Positions 9,058-17,791 of a stretch of DNA of 46,994 bases are shown here, one piece after another. Numbering within the stretch: the stretch's first letter is position 1; the number at the start of each line of letters is the position of its first letter. Under the pieces are notes generated by a model, which worked only from the letters and a program-made list of their open reading frames with translations, did no database searches and was not told where the DNA came from. A program made the translations under genes and the position numbers. Source of the DNA: Pseudotamlana haliotis (GTDB lineage Bacteria; Bacteroidota; Bacteroidia; Flavobacteriales; Flavobacteriaceae); NCBI RefSeq assembly GCF_008806375.1, contig NZ_WAAT01000030.1, positions 1 through 46,994 of the forward strand. Direction: 5' to 3'.

Positions 9058-10101
9058 TTAAGACACAAACCTGTCTATAGTAATCTCTGTATCTAAAGGC
9101 GTACTATTTTCTATGAAGTTGAAGAGTTGTTTCGCCACATACGGGCCAATCATCACACCACGTGTACCTAGGCCGTTTAAAACATAAAGGTTTTTATATT
9201 CAGCATGCTGCCCCACTAAAGGCCTTCTATCTTTAACCGTAGGTCTAATACCAGCTACTTGGTTAACGACTTGATATTCGCAAGAGATTAACTTATCCAA
9301 CTTCCCTAGCAGTTGGTTTTTAGCTTTTTCTGAAACTTGATGACTTAAATCCTTCCACTCATAAGTCGCGCCAACAATATACTTATCGTCTCCAAGCGGA
9401 ATTAAAAATACTCCAGCCTTTAATACATAGTCAATATTTAATTCGGGCGCATGGATGGTAAGCAATTCCCCTTTGGCTGGCACCAGTGGTAAATGTTTAA
9501 AAAATGGATTTTTCGTGATACCAAAACCTTCAGCAAAGACTATTTGTGATGCCGTGATGTTTTTATATTGTACACCATCAGAAGTTATTTCTAAAGCCTC
9601 ATAACTAAAATCCGAATCAAAAAACAGCCCTTTTTCTTCTAGATCTTGTTGATAAGCTGTCATCATGGTCTTTACATCAATACGACCCGTGTTTAAAACT
9701 TGACCAAAACCGAAAGGCGCATCAATAGAAGGGTTATCATTTTTAATAACTTTAGGTGACAACCAATTTGAAAGTAATGGTTTGTCGGTAGCAGCAAACC
9801 AATCATTTTGTTCTTCTAAAGAAGCAAATTTTCTATAAACAGAAATTTTATAATCCAATTTCACATGAAGTTCCTGTTCTATTTTAGCATAAACTGGTAA
9901 CGCCAAATCTAATTGCTCTTCACTTTTCCAAACCGAAGTAAAGCGTTTTAACACTACAGGGTTATACAAACCTCCTGCTACCGTTGAAGATTGCTGCGAG
10001 GCATTATCAAAAACAACAAATGACTTATTAGCACGCTTTAATTGTTCAGAAAAACAAATACCAGCAATACCACTACCAACTATAATATAATCTACTTTCA
10101 T
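9058..10101 (-). CDS. FAD-dependent oxidoreductase, DAO family
   Basis: Amine/amino-acid oxidase-like flavoprotein of the D-amino-acid oxidase fold, 347 residues. The N terminus carries the Rossmann FAD-binding motif IIVGSGIAGICFSEQL (GxGxxG, residues 6-21), followed by the AGGLYNPVVLKR stretch. The C-terminal FAD-contacting part is GIRPTVKDRRPLVGQ and NGLGTRGVMIGPYVA. The catalytic domain has KGELLTIHAP and PLGDDKYIVGATYEW, typical of glycine-oxidase/MnmC-C-like enzymes. The substrate is unknown. The protein lacks the methyltransferase half of MnmC. It has its own short intergenic regions on both sides, and the terminator of the next gene upstream lies between them, so it is probably transcribed alone. 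Confidence 0.8.
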   Translation of the reverse strand: MKVDYIIVGSGIAGICFSEQLKRANKSFVVFDNASQQSSTVAGGLYNPVVLKRFTSVWKSEEQLDLALPVYAKIEQELHVKLDYKISVYRKFASLEEQNDWFAATDKPLLSNWLSPKVIKNDNPSIDAPFGFGQVLNTGRIDVKTMMTAYQQDLEEKGLFFDSDFSYEALEITSDGVQYKNITASQIVFAEGFGITKNPFFKHLPLVPAKGELLTIHAPELNIDYVLKAGVFLIPLGDDKYIVGATYEWKDLSHQVSEKAKNQLLGKLDKLISCEYQVVNQVAGIRPTVKDRRPLVGQHAEYKNLYVLNGLGTRGVMIGPYVAKQLFNFIENSTPLDTEITIDRFVS

Positions 10102-10183
10102 AATAACTTGACTAAAAAAGCTTTAAATGATTTTACAAATTAAAACATCTCAATGAGCTGGTAAAGATAATACGATATAAACC

Positions 10184-10222
10184 AAAAACTCTCAGATTAT
10201 TCATGTAACCTGAGAGTTTAAA
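10184..10222 (-). terminator. Intrinsic terminator after the 10248-11054 gene
   Basis: A perfect 10-bp stem AAACTCTCAG / CTGAGAGTTT (10186-10195 and 10210-10219) with a 14-base loop. On the minus strand it is followed by TTGGTTT, a weak T-tract, 29 bases after the stop codon. Confidence 0.7.
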
Positions 10223-10247
10223 TCATTAAGCTAATAAAGCCTAGTTA

Positions 10248-11054
10248 TTATTTCATAAATTGTAAATTGATACCCGTTAACACCTGAAATACGGGCTGAA
10301 CACCTTCAACATATATAGAATACTGAGGCTCTACATACATATTAAATACCGTATTTCCCATTTTAACAACTTTACCAATACCCAAAGCAATTGGTACAGA
10401 ATAGGCGTCTTTTTTAAAGTCTAACACCCAAATAGGAGCACCTCTTAAATAGGTACCTTTCCCTAATTGCCAAAAATAAAATGGTTGTATAGCAGCTAAA
10501 CTTGTTGCAGGCCTATCTTCATCACCTGCAAAAGAAGCCTGCCATGTTACTAATCCACCAAACTGAAAAACTGGTGACTTAGCTACGAAAGCTACAAAAG
10601 CAAAACCACCTTGCCACTTTCCTGCTCCTAACACATCATCAGAAGCCGTTGGTGCCGTAATAGATGGACCAATACCCATGGTTGTTGTGGCATTAGAAAC
10701 AAAATTATAAGATAAAAACGCATTAAAATCCCCTGTACCACTTGTGGTATTCACAACACCATTCGTATTAGGTATCCCTAAAGAAGAAAACGGCATAGAG
10801 GCTCTTAATAATAATTTACCTTTGGCTACTGGTTTTGCAAAACGCACCCAGGTAGTATTCATAAAAGCTGCATCTGGTGCTTCAGCTAATTTTGGGAAAT
10901 AGTAATTTTGAAAGCTTAGAGCAGTCATATTAGCCAGTGGGTTATTCGCTTGGGCTGCACTAGCGCTTGCATCAGTGGTTTTAGTAGCATCCTGAGCAAA
11001 AGTTGTAGCAATGCTGCAAAACATAATCCCAATTATTAAGGTTATTTTCTTCAT
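10248..11054 (-). CDS. Putative outer-membrane beta-barrel (transporter-like) protein
   Basis: Secreted protein of 268 residues with a clear signal peptide (MKKITLIIGIMFCSIATTFAQ, cleavage after AQ) followed by a low-complexity Ala/Ser/Thr stretch. The rest alternates short hydrophobic strands and turns and ends in LTGINLQFMK, as expected of an outer-membrane beta-barrel. Conserved-looking segments include GAGKWQGGFAFVAF, FQFGGLVTWQASFAGD and LRGAPIWVLDF. I recognise this as a bacterial family often mislabelled neuromedin U in databases; its real function is unknown. It is monocistronic with its own promoter and terminator. I have no evidence for a substrate. Confidence 0.7.
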   Translation of the reverse strand: MKKITLIIGIMFCSIATTFAQDATKTTDASASAAQANNPLANMTALSFQNYYFPKLAEAPDAAFMNTTWVRFAKPVAKGKLLLRASMPFSSLGIPNTNGVVNTTSGTGDFNAFLSYNFVSNATTTMGIGPSITAPTASDDVLGAGKWQGGFAFVAFVAKSPVFQFGGLVTWQASFAGDEDRPATSLAAIQPFYFWQLGKGTYLRGAPIWVLDFKKDAYSVPIALGIGKVVKMGNTVFNMYVEPQYSIYVEGVQPVFQVLTGINLQFMK

Positions 11055-11104
11055 GGTATGAATTTTAATTTAATTAGTGTAGTTAACAGGTATAATTACT
11101 CTGA

Positions 11105-11134
11105 CAAAGTTAACACCTTATTGTTTTTAACAAA
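11105..11134 (-). promoter_or_regulatory. Bacteroidota-type promoter for the 10248-11054 gene
   Basis: On the minus strand, -33 TTTG (11134-11131), an 18-base spacer and -7 TAACTTTG (11112-11105), followed by about 50 bases to the ATG at 11054. Both boxes match consensus. Confidence 0.7.
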
Positions 11135-11157
11135 GTTATTTCTATACTTTACTATAC

Positions 11158-11598
11158 TAGACACATCTTTTTGGAAGATAACAACGAAATAAAGCATTCC
11201 AGTTTTTAGGAACTGTAATATTGTTTATCGCATCATCACCACCATTAAAATTAAGAGTAATAGAGCCATCTGCGTTTGGTTTCGCTTTTGCGGAGTTCAT
11301 ATTGAACGGATTAGTTACTACCCAACCAGCTTCGTTATAGATGGAAATAGACCAGTATCCAGATCGGTCATATTGCTATTCTGGTTTATCAAAAGTCACC
11401 GAACTAAGCTCGCCATTCTTAGCGCCTTCGTCTCCTGGTAACACCACAAAATAATAAGCGTGTTTTGCAGGTAAACCACCCCAGCCAGCGGTATTAATGA
11501 ATTGATATTGTGGTGTTTTTAAACTTTAATATCCTCTAAAAACCTTCTTCAATCGCCCCTTCTGTAATGGCTCTTTTAATAAGGTCTGCTCTTAAAAA
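11158..11598 (-). pseudogene. Decayed DUF1214-type gene (C-terminal remnant)
   Basis: No open frame exists here, but the minus strand encodes recognisable pieces of a DUF1214 domain. From right to left: FLRADLIKRAITEGAIEEGF then a stop near 11544-11542; after a frameshift, TPQYQFINTAGWGGLPAKH and AYYFVVLPGDEGAKNG, ending at an in-frame TAG at 11378-11376; directly beyond that, in the same frame, SGYWSISIYNEAGWVVTNPF, KPNADGSITLNFNGGDDAIN and PKNWNALFRCYLPKRCV with the natural stop at 11160-11158. Known DUF1214 proteins share the FWSVTMYD..., NADGSLTLY... and LRLYWPK... pattern. Only about 150 of the expected 350-450 residues remain, so the N-terminal half is deleted and the rest carries at least one frameshift and one nonsense codon. 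Confidence 0.75.
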
Positions 11599-11661
11599 AG
11601 AAATTTAATTTACAAAAAGGCAAAAAGCTTGATGCTTATATACTTTCTTTTTAGTCCATAT

Positions 11662-11700
11662 ATCAAACAAAAACGCCCACTTAAAAAAAGCAGGCGTTTA
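11662..11700 (-). terminator. Intrinsic terminator of the gldKLMN operon
   Basis: Stem AAACGCC / GGCGTTT (11671-11677 and 11693-11699) about 25 bases after the gldN stop. On the minus strand the stem is followed directly by TTTTTGTTT. Confidence 0.75.
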
Positions 11701-11724
11701 ATCATAATTAATTAGGTTCTTGAA

Positions 11725-12615
11725 TTAGTAGGTCCACATATCCAATTCAAAATCTCTAATCTTATCTTTTATACGTTGAGACTCTAACAATTGCATAAGT
11801 GCATTGTCAGTTACATAATCAGAAATGGCTCTATCGCCTTGTACATTCTCTTCTCTATAAATATAACCATGGAAACGTCTTGCATTTAACACATGATCAA
11901 AAGAAAACGGAATAGAACTGTTTTCATTATTGAAAGATTTAGCCTCATGTAATACCTCTCTAGCATCTGGAAAGAATACCCAAAATAATTCAACTAAATC
12001 AGGACGATCTGTATCAATAAAGTTAACATCTGGAGCAACAGGCGCAATACCTAATAATCTGTATTTCATTTCAGCTTGACGCTTGTCAAAATACCATAAC
12101 CCTTTAATGTGGTATTCTTTAATATCAGCTGCTGTGATATCTCTTCTGTTAATATATTCAGCAGATAAGGCTTCACCAGCATTAATTTGTTCAATACCTA
12201 ATTCAGTGGTATCAACCATCGCTAAAGAAGCTTCAAGATCCTTAAGTGTTCTTTTAGTTGTAAAATAAGAATCACTGTAAATATTTTCTATATCACCATT
12301 TTGAATGCTCTTTGTAAGCACATCATACAATGAACGTCTATCGTGACCAATATTATTAGTATCAATAGGGTAGTACAAAGGGAAATTAGCACGTTCATCA
12401 AGAACAATTTTTTCCCAAACCATTTTTGAAAATAAGATATCTCTATCATCAACATAACCATATTCCAACGGTTTATCGTTATCTACGGCCTTTTGATCTT
12501 CTGTTCTAACACCAATTTCTTCTGGACTCTTTGCGTTTAATATATTTGCTTGAGCAAATAGATTAGAGACTGTAAAAACAGTTACAAGGGTTAATAAAAA
12601 GTTTCTTAATTTCAT
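11725..12615 (-). CDS. gldN: Type IX secretion / gliding motility protein GldN
   Basis: Periplasmic partner of GldK in the ring complex of the type IX secretion system. A signal peptide (MKLRNFLLTLVTVFTVSNLFAQ) is followed by a mature domain with the family-typical stretches DDRDILFSKMVWEKI, NFPLYYPIDTNN and GIAPVAPDVNF, and near the end a VFFPDAREVLHEAKSFN segment. Its 296 residues are normal. An ATG at 12639 would add eight residues before the signal peptide; 12615 is preferred because the signal peptide then begins at residue 1. It is last in gldK-L-M-N and is followed by the operon terminator. It is separated from gldM by 134 bases carrying a large hairpin. Confidence 0.95.
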   Translation of the reverse strand: MKLRNFLLTLVTVFTVSNLFAQANILNAKSPEEIGVRTEDQKAVDNDKPLEYGYVDDRDILFSKMVWEKIVLDERANFPLYYPIDTNNIGHDRRSLYDVLTKSIQNGDIENIYSDSYFTTKRTLKDLEASLAMVDTTELGIEQINAGEALSAEYINRRDITAADIKEYHIKGLWYFDKRQAEMKYRLLGIAPVAPDVNFIDTDRPDLVELFWVFFPDAREVLHEAKSFNNENSSIPFSFDHVLNARRFHGYIYREENVQGDRAISDYVTDNALMQLLESQRIKDKIRDFELDMWTY

Positions 12616-12650
12616 CTGCTTATATTTATTATTTCTCAATGGTATTATAA

Positions 12651-12701
12651 AACATCCGTATCGTTTCTGTTGTCAACAACATCATCTACTTTACGGATGT
12701 T
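12651..12701 (-). other. Large nested hairpin between gldM and gldN
   Basis: A perfect 10-bp inverted repeat AACATCCGTA / TACGGATGTT (12651-12660 and 12692-12701) encloses a 31-base loop that contains a second small stem TGTTG-T-CAACA (12668-12678). No T-tract follows on the minus strand. It could be a processing or attenuation structure that sets gldN levels relative to gldM. Confidence 0.55.
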
Positions 12702-12749
12702 AGATATTATTTTTATACCTCTTAATATCTTTAAAGTATTAAATAAGGC

Positions 12750-14312
12750 TTAGTTTGTAAGCTCTATAAATACTGGAGATACTTTTTTAAGTATTACACT
12801 AACTCCAGAGGCTTTAGCTTCAATGTCAAATATTTGAACACCAGATCCACGTTTAGCTCTTGCTAAAGCTTGTTGCGCTCTACTATCTAACTTATTACCG
12901 TTAACGCTAATTGTAGGTTGACCAGGAACTTTAAATTTAAAACCTGTTACACGTAAAGGTAATTCGAAATCGAAATCATCAAATTTAGCACCAATAGTAG
13001 AAATTTTAAGACTATTACGTTGCATTTTTAATGTACCGTCTTCACCTCTAACAGTTCCTGTTGGTTTTGGTAAATCTTTAATTCTAAATTTAGCTTTATC
13101 CCCAACAGTCTTTCCATCAGGTAAAGTTCCCGTTACGTTAATCGTTACTTCACGACCTTTAATACGCGTCGCATCCATAACATAAGAACTTCCAGATTTT
13201 CTAGATAAACCAGATGCACGAGCACTTACTTTATTATCAGGTACACCAGCAAATGAAATCGTCATAGGGTTTTTAACACCTCTATAAACTACATTCATTT
13301 TGTCTGCTGAAATAGTCGCTGAATTTGGCTTAGCCACTGTAGCAAAAGAAGAATTAACAGGCACCTCAACTTCTTCACCATCTTGAGCAAAGATTAGTAA
13401 ACCTTCAATTTTATGTTCTCCAACACTACCAGTTCCAATTTTAAGTTTCACTTTACCTTCTTCAATCACGTATTGATCTTCAGTAAGTTTTTTACCATCT
13501 AAGGTTAATTCTACTCTTGTTGGTTTTGTAGATGCATCTTTACGACCTAATACAATGTTACCATCAAATTCCTCTCCGTTAAAGTAAGCTGATTTTGAAG
13601 TTTCCATTAAAGTCGTATAGTTAGTCATAGACACCTCACTAGCAAGAGTACCTTGTAGCATCGTAGATAAAACTTCATTTTGAGTTGTTTTAATATCAGC
13701 TTGAAGTTGTGTCATTTTTGTTAAAGAAGCCACTAATGGGAACCCTTTATAATGATAATCTAACCAATCTACTTTTACATTATCTCTGTTAGGAACAGGT
13801 TCTGTATTGAATTCTGATTGCACATCTTTAATTACAGACTCCATTCCTGGTTGTCCTTTTAAAATCTCAGATACACCATCTCTAAAAGTTGCGATTTGGT
13901 TTAAAAATTCTTGTCCTTCAGTATCAACCTTGTCTCCTTTAAAAAAGTGTGAATCTAAGTAATCACCTTTATCCATGATCTCATAATCTGTAGGATCATC
14001 AATTTTAGCGGTCATTTTACCTTTTAATTCTTCTAAGTAAGCATCAAAGTTATCAGCCAATGCGTCAACTTGAACCGCCTTAGCTTTTAATTCTTGATAT
14101 TTCTCTGGTTGATCTGCAGCTTTCTGCTCTAAATTAGCCATAAAACTGTTGTTTTGAACAGTTGCAGCTGCATTAGATTTATTTAGCTTTTCGTTCATTA
14201 ATCCGAAGGCTGAAAGCACTTCTTTTGACATATTTAAAGCTAGCATCGCTATAAATATTAAATACATCAGATTAATCATTTTCTGTCTAGGTGATAAATT
14301 TCCTCCTGCCAT
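12750..14312 (-). CDS. gldM: Type IX secretion / gliding motor protein GldM
   Basis: Inner-membrane motor subunit with a long periplasmic shaft that passes proton-driven motion to the GldK/GldN ring. The N terminus is diagnostic: GGNLSPRQKMINLMYLIFIA, the single TM helix at about residues 14-30, followed by MSKEVLSAFGLMNEKL. A helical region (about 45-225) precedes three or four Ig-like beta domains (about 226-520), the known GldM shape. At 520 residues it has the standard length. It follows gldL by 54 bases. Conserved membrane residues appear intact, so the motor should be functional. Confidence 0.97.
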   Translation of the reverse strand: MAGGNLSPRQKMINLMYLIFIAMLALNMSKEVLSAFGLMNEKLNKSNAAATVQNNSFMANLEQKAADQPEKYQELKAKAVQVDALADNFDAYLEELKGKMTAKIDDPTDYEIMDKGDYLDSHFFKGDKVDTEGQEFLNQIATFRDGVSEILKGQPGMESVIKDVQSEFNTEPVPNRDNVKVDWLDYHYKGFPLVASLTKMTQLQADIKTTQNEVLSTMLQGTLASEVSMTNYTTLMETSKSAYFNGEEFDGNIVLGRKDASTKPTRVELTLDGKKLTEDQYVIEEGKVKLKIGTGSVGEHKIEGLLIFAQDGEEVEVPVNSSFATVAKPNSATISADKMNVVYRGVKNPMTISFAGVPDNKVSARASGLSRKSGSSYVMDATRIKGREVTINVTGTLPDGKTVGDKAKFRIKDLPKPTGTVRGEDGTLKMQRNSLKISTIGAKFDDFDFELPLRVTGFKFKVPGQPTISVNGNKLDSRAQQALARAKRGSGVQIFDIEAKASGVSVILKKVSPVFIELTN

Positions 14313-14366
14313 GTTTGTTAATTAGGTCTTGATTAATTAATAGTAATTTGAGATTTACTCCCCTAA

Positions 14367-15008
14367 TTATTTGTTCATTGCAGATAGCATACCTCCGTAA
14401 ACACCATTTAATGATGATAAGTTAGATGCTAAAGCTTTCATTTGCTCTTCCAATTTAGCTGCATTTTCAACAGACTCTTGGTTAATGCTCGCTTGTTTGT
14501 TAACGCTTTCTAACTGTACTTTGTATAAGCTATTTAAAGATTCCATTTGTGCAGCTGCTAAAGACATTTCTTCACCATATTTTTTTGTTGCTTGAATAGA
14601 ATCTACGGTTGGGCTAATGTTTTTAGCTGCACCTTCGAAATTTTTAATACTATTTCCTAAACTAGAGATTAATTCTCCGTCAATTTTAGCTTCTTTTAAT
14701 AAATCATCCAATTTTTTAGATAATAATCCTTGTGCATCTTGCTTAGCTTCACTTTTGTTAGATTGTGATGCTCCTCCTGCTAATTCTGGGTAAACTAAAG
14801 ACCAATCTAAATCATCGTCAACTGGTTCGAATGCAGATAATGCGAAAATAATTGCTTCTGTAACAAGACCAATAGTTAACATCACGTTACCAGTTAATGG
14901 TCCAATTTCGAAGTGAATAATTTTGAATAATGCTCCAACGATTACGATAGCGGCACCTAATCCGTATGCCATATTCATAAATTTCTTGTTTGCTTTTGAC
15001 TTTGCCAT
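14367..15008 (-). CDS. gldL: Type IX secretion / gliding motor protein GldL
   Basis: Inner-membrane stator-like subunit that works with GldM to convert the proton gradient into motion. Two TM helices lie at about residues 12-32 and 38-60, linked by KIIHFEIGPLTGN. The second carries the buried acidic residue in IGLVTEAIIFALSAFEP (Glu in VTEA) known to matter for proton flow. The cytoplasmic C-terminal part is helical and rich in Gln, Ser and Lys. It has 213 residues, as expected. The gene lies 70 bases after gldK. Confidence 0.97.
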   Translation of the reverse strand: MAKSKANKKFMNMAYGLGAAIVIVGALFKIIHFEIGPLTGNVMLTIGLVTEAIIFALSAFEPVDDDLDWSLVYPELAGGASQSNKSEAKQDAQGLLSKKLDDLLKEAKIDGELISSLGNSIKNFEGAAKNISPTVDSIQATKKYGEEMSLAAAQMESLNSLYKVQLESVNKQASINQESVENAAKLEEQMKALASNLSSLNGVYGGMLSAMNK

Positions 15009-15078
15009 AATGTTCGGTTTTAAATTTTTAGTAGGTTAATTTTAATTATTTTTTTAAAAATTGGTAATAAAATACGTT

Positions 15079-16449
15079 TTACTTCTGACCGTTCGATGTT
15101 ACTTGTGTCCCCATATAATCTTGAACAGTTCTAAAGCCTATATAACTTCTTGCAGAATCTGCGTATTCGTAATCTCTTGAACTTACTTGTAAAAAGTATG
15201 CGACATCTTTCCATGACCCTCCACGTACAATTTTACGTTGGTTTTCCATATCATTTACACTCGGGTTGATTGTTGATGTATATTCATATGCTGACGGATC
15301 ATAAGATGCATTCACCCATTCTGATACGTTACCAGCCATATTGTATAGGTTATAATCGTTAGGATCATAAGATTTAGCCTCTACTGTATATAAAGCTTGA
15401 TCGGCAGCATAATCACCTCTTACAGGTTTGAAGTTTGCCATGAAACAACCTCTATCATTTTTAGTATAAGGTCCACCCCAAGGGTAAGTTGCTGCTTGTA
15501 GACCACCTCTTGCAGCATACTCCCACTCTGCTTCAGAAGGTAACCTGAATGTGTTTACAGCAGGTGATCCTTTCTTAGATTTTTGATACGTATTTTTCCA
15601 AAGCGTTCTCCACTCACAAAAGGCTTTTGCTTGTTTCCAAGTTACACCAACTACTGGATATTCGCTATAGGCATCATGCCAGAAATAATCGTTATGCATT
15701 GGTTCGTTATATGAATAAGCGAAATCTCTAATCCAAACGGTTGTATCTGGATAAATTTCAATTTCTTCTTTTATAATAACGTCTTTACGTTTAACACCTC
15801 TTTTCTTTGCAGCTTCTTGGATGTCCATGTGGTTGTATTGAAATTTGAATTTCGTCACATCCCAAGTACGTTGCCCATTATAAGACTCTTCTAGAGGCAA
15901 GTACATCGTATCCATAACTTCAGTATAGTACTCATCTGGATACTCTTCCGTATTGAAAATTAAATCAACATCTTTATTAATTTTTCTTCCTTCGTAACCT
16001 GTTGGTCCAAGCCCCGTATAGTTCTCAAACATATACTTCTCATAAACCGACATATTAGTAGTATCAACATCGTTAAATGCATACTCACCAATACCTCCAT
16101 CGTCAGGAGTTAATCCAACTTCATCAGCTAAAACAGCTAATTTCATTCTCACTATCGAATCTCTTACCCAGTTTACAAACTGACGGTATTCACTATTCGT
16201 AATTTCTGTTTCGTCCATATAAAAAGACCTAACAGTAACAGTTTTTGCAGGGGCATCATGAACGCCGGCAAGATCATCATCAGCCTTACCCATGATAAAT
16301 GCACCACCAGGAATAAGTTGCATTCCATAAGGTTTTTCTGGATGCCATTTTTTTCCTTGCACACCAACTAGTTCGCCTCTGTCCTTAGAGCCACAACTAG
16401 CAAGAACAGCTAAGACTGCGGTTAATAATAATAACTTCTTCATATCCAT
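15079..16449 (-). CDS. gldK: Type IX secretion lipoprotein GldK
   Basis: Outer-membrane-associated lipoprotein forming the periplasmic ring with GldN. The signal peptide ends in a lipobox with Cys at residue 19 (LAVLASCGSKD). The body is a formylglycine-generating-enzyme-like fold: GMQLIPGGAFIMGK, then SFYMDETEITNSEYRQFV, FRLPSEAEWEYAARG, NMAGNVSEWVN, and RKIVRGGSWKD. Length 456 is typical of GldK, which has a large insertion relative to plain sulfatase modifiers. Two in-frame ATGs (16449 and 16443) are possible starts. First gene of gldKLMN; a plausible promoter lies 46 bases upstream. Confidence 0.97.
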   Translation of the reverse strand: MDMKKLLLLTAVLAVLASCGSKDRGELVGVQGKKWHPEKPYGMQLIPGGAFIMGKADDDLAGVHDAPAKTVTVRSFYMDETEITNSEYRQFVNWVRDSIVRMKLAVLADEVGLTPDDGGIGEYAFNDVDTTNMSVYEKYMFENYTGLGPTGYEGRKINKDVDLIFNTEEYPDEYYTEVMDTMYLPLEESYNGQRTWDVTKFKFQYNHMDIQEAAKKRGVKRKDVIIKEEIEIYPDTTVWIRDFAYSYNEPMHNDYFWHDAYSEYPVVGVTWKQAKAFCEWRTLWKNTYQKSKKGSPAVNTFRLPSEAEWEYAARGGLQAATYPWGGPYTKNDRGCFMANFKPVRGDYAADQALYTVEAKSYDPNDYNLYNMAGNVSEWVNASYDPSAYEYTSTINPSVNDMENQRKIVRGGSWKDVAYFLQVSSRDYEYADSARSYIGFRTVQDYMGTQVTSNGQK

Positions 16450-16494
16450 AGTAAACTCGAGGTTAATTTATTTAGCTTTTCGATTCCGAGAGCG

Positions 16495-16525
16495 TAAACA
16501 TATTTATATATTTTTTAAAAAACAA
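16495..16525 (-). promoter_or_regulatory. Candidate promoter for gldKLMN
   Basis: Minus strand: TTG (16525-16523), 20-base spacer, TATGTTTA (16502-16495). The last base differs from consensus TAnnTTTG. The position, 46 bases before the gldK start, is suitable. Confidence 0.4.
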
Positions 16526-16615
16526 CTAATTATCTAAAAAAATAACGTTTCATCGTAAAAAATTAGCACTTCAACGGTGGTCTATACCGTTTAACAAATC
16601 TCTAACATTTAGAAT

Positions 16616-17782
16616 TTAAACGCTATTTTTCTGAAATGCTTTATACCAACGCTCTGGTATAATGTTATTACAAGCATCTATATAATCTTGGTGCATGCAT
16701 GGTAATAACGTATGACGCTTCAATTTATTATTGACTTCCGATAAAAAAGGGATTTCTATCCACCAACGACCTGTTTTATTGCTTTTATAGAACACAAGTG
16801 ACTCATCTTCAACAAGTATGATGAATTTTTGATAACTATTATCATCAGAAAAATCATCATCCTGAACACGATAATTAACCCCTTCTATAAAATACCACAG
16901 CATTTGCGCTATTAATAAGGAGGTCATATCATCATCTTTTGACGGCTTGTATTCGTAAATCCCAAAGGAACTCACCTTATTACTTATACCTGCATATCGG
17001 GCAATGGCACAAATTTCCTTACCATCTAATCCATTAGGTGAATAGCGCTGATTTAATCCTAACTCAGAGCCTTTAACAGCATTTAAGTCGACCGTTACAA
17101 TATTGGCATCACGAAGTGCAGGTTCAACTGATTTGATGTCGTGAGACACCTGCCCTAATCGATAGGATTCAAAATACAGGCTATCCATCAAATCTAATTC
17201 TTCTTGCGAATTAAAATAGGTTTGATAACCAATAGTAGCGTAGTTAAATAGATTATATGGTTCATCCAGAATAATTTTACCCACAAAGCTATTATTTTTG
17301 ATAGGTTTTGATGAGTCACCCAAATTGAATTGCGCATCTACATTTACAATATTGACCATAGGAATCAGGTCATCATAAGCTCGGTAATTGGCATAAGTGA
17401 GATCTTGAGAACCCCCAAGAATTAACGGAATAATCTTTTTCTGCAATAATAAACTAACCGCTTCGCGCAAAGCGAAATACGTATCTTCAACACTTTCACC
17501 CTTGTGAATATCACCCAAATCGGCTACAGACACATTCCAGCTGCCAGGAAACAAACTGTAAAAGGATTTACGAATTTCATGCAGCTGAAATTCTTCACCT
17601 ATATAATTAATATCATTTCTATTTTCAAGCACCCCAATAATGGCGATATCAACACCATCTAATTCTGGCATGCCCTGTTGCTCAGAATGTATTTTAAGTT
17701 TTCTTCCTAGGGCTTGTGTTGAAAGTAATTCGTTATGGGCTAAAACTAAATCTGATACAGGCGAAAGAAAATTAAAGTTCAT
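16616..17782 (-). CDS. Arginase-fold protein with degenerate metal site (formimidoylglutamase-like)
   Basis: A 388-residue protein of the arginase/agmatinase/formimidoylglutamase superfamily. The fold signatures are recognisable in order: LILGGSQDLTY (about 120-130) where GGDHS is expected, NIVNVDAQFNLG (about 144-155) where DAHxD is expected, and ANIVTVDLNAV (about 226-236) where SxDxD is expected; SFGIYEYKP (about 272-280) matches the late glutamate region. Against the six metal ligands of classical arginases, His is Gln126, His is Gln151, Asp is Asn153 and Asp is Asn234; only Asp149 and Asp232 remain. A binuclear Mn site is therefore unlikely and the usual hydrolase reaction doubtful. It lies between topA (9 bases upstream) and gldK (166 bases downstream), so it is probably co-transcribed with topA. 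It may be a structural or regulatory pseudoenzyme. Confidence 0.8.
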   Translation of the reverse strand: MNFNFLSPVSDLVLAHNELLSTQALGRKLKIHSEQQGMPELDGVDIAIIGVLENRNDINYIGEEFQLHEIRKSFYSLFPGSWNVSVADLGDIHKGESVEDTYFALREAVSLLLQKKIIPLILGGSQDLTYANYRAYDDLIPMVNIVNVDAQFNLGDSSKPIKNNSFVGKIILDEPYNLFNYATIGYQTYFNSQEELDLMDSLYFESYRLGQVSHDIKSVEPALRDANIVTVDLNAVKGSELGLNQRYSPNGLDGKEICAIARYAGISNKVSSFGIYEYKPSKDDDMTSLLIAQMLWYFIEGVNYRVQDDDFSDDNSYQKFIILVEDESLVFYKSNKTGRWWIEIPFLSEVNNKLKRHTLLPCMHQDYIDACNNIIPERWYKAFQKNSV

Positions 17783-17791
17783 GTGGTTCTA

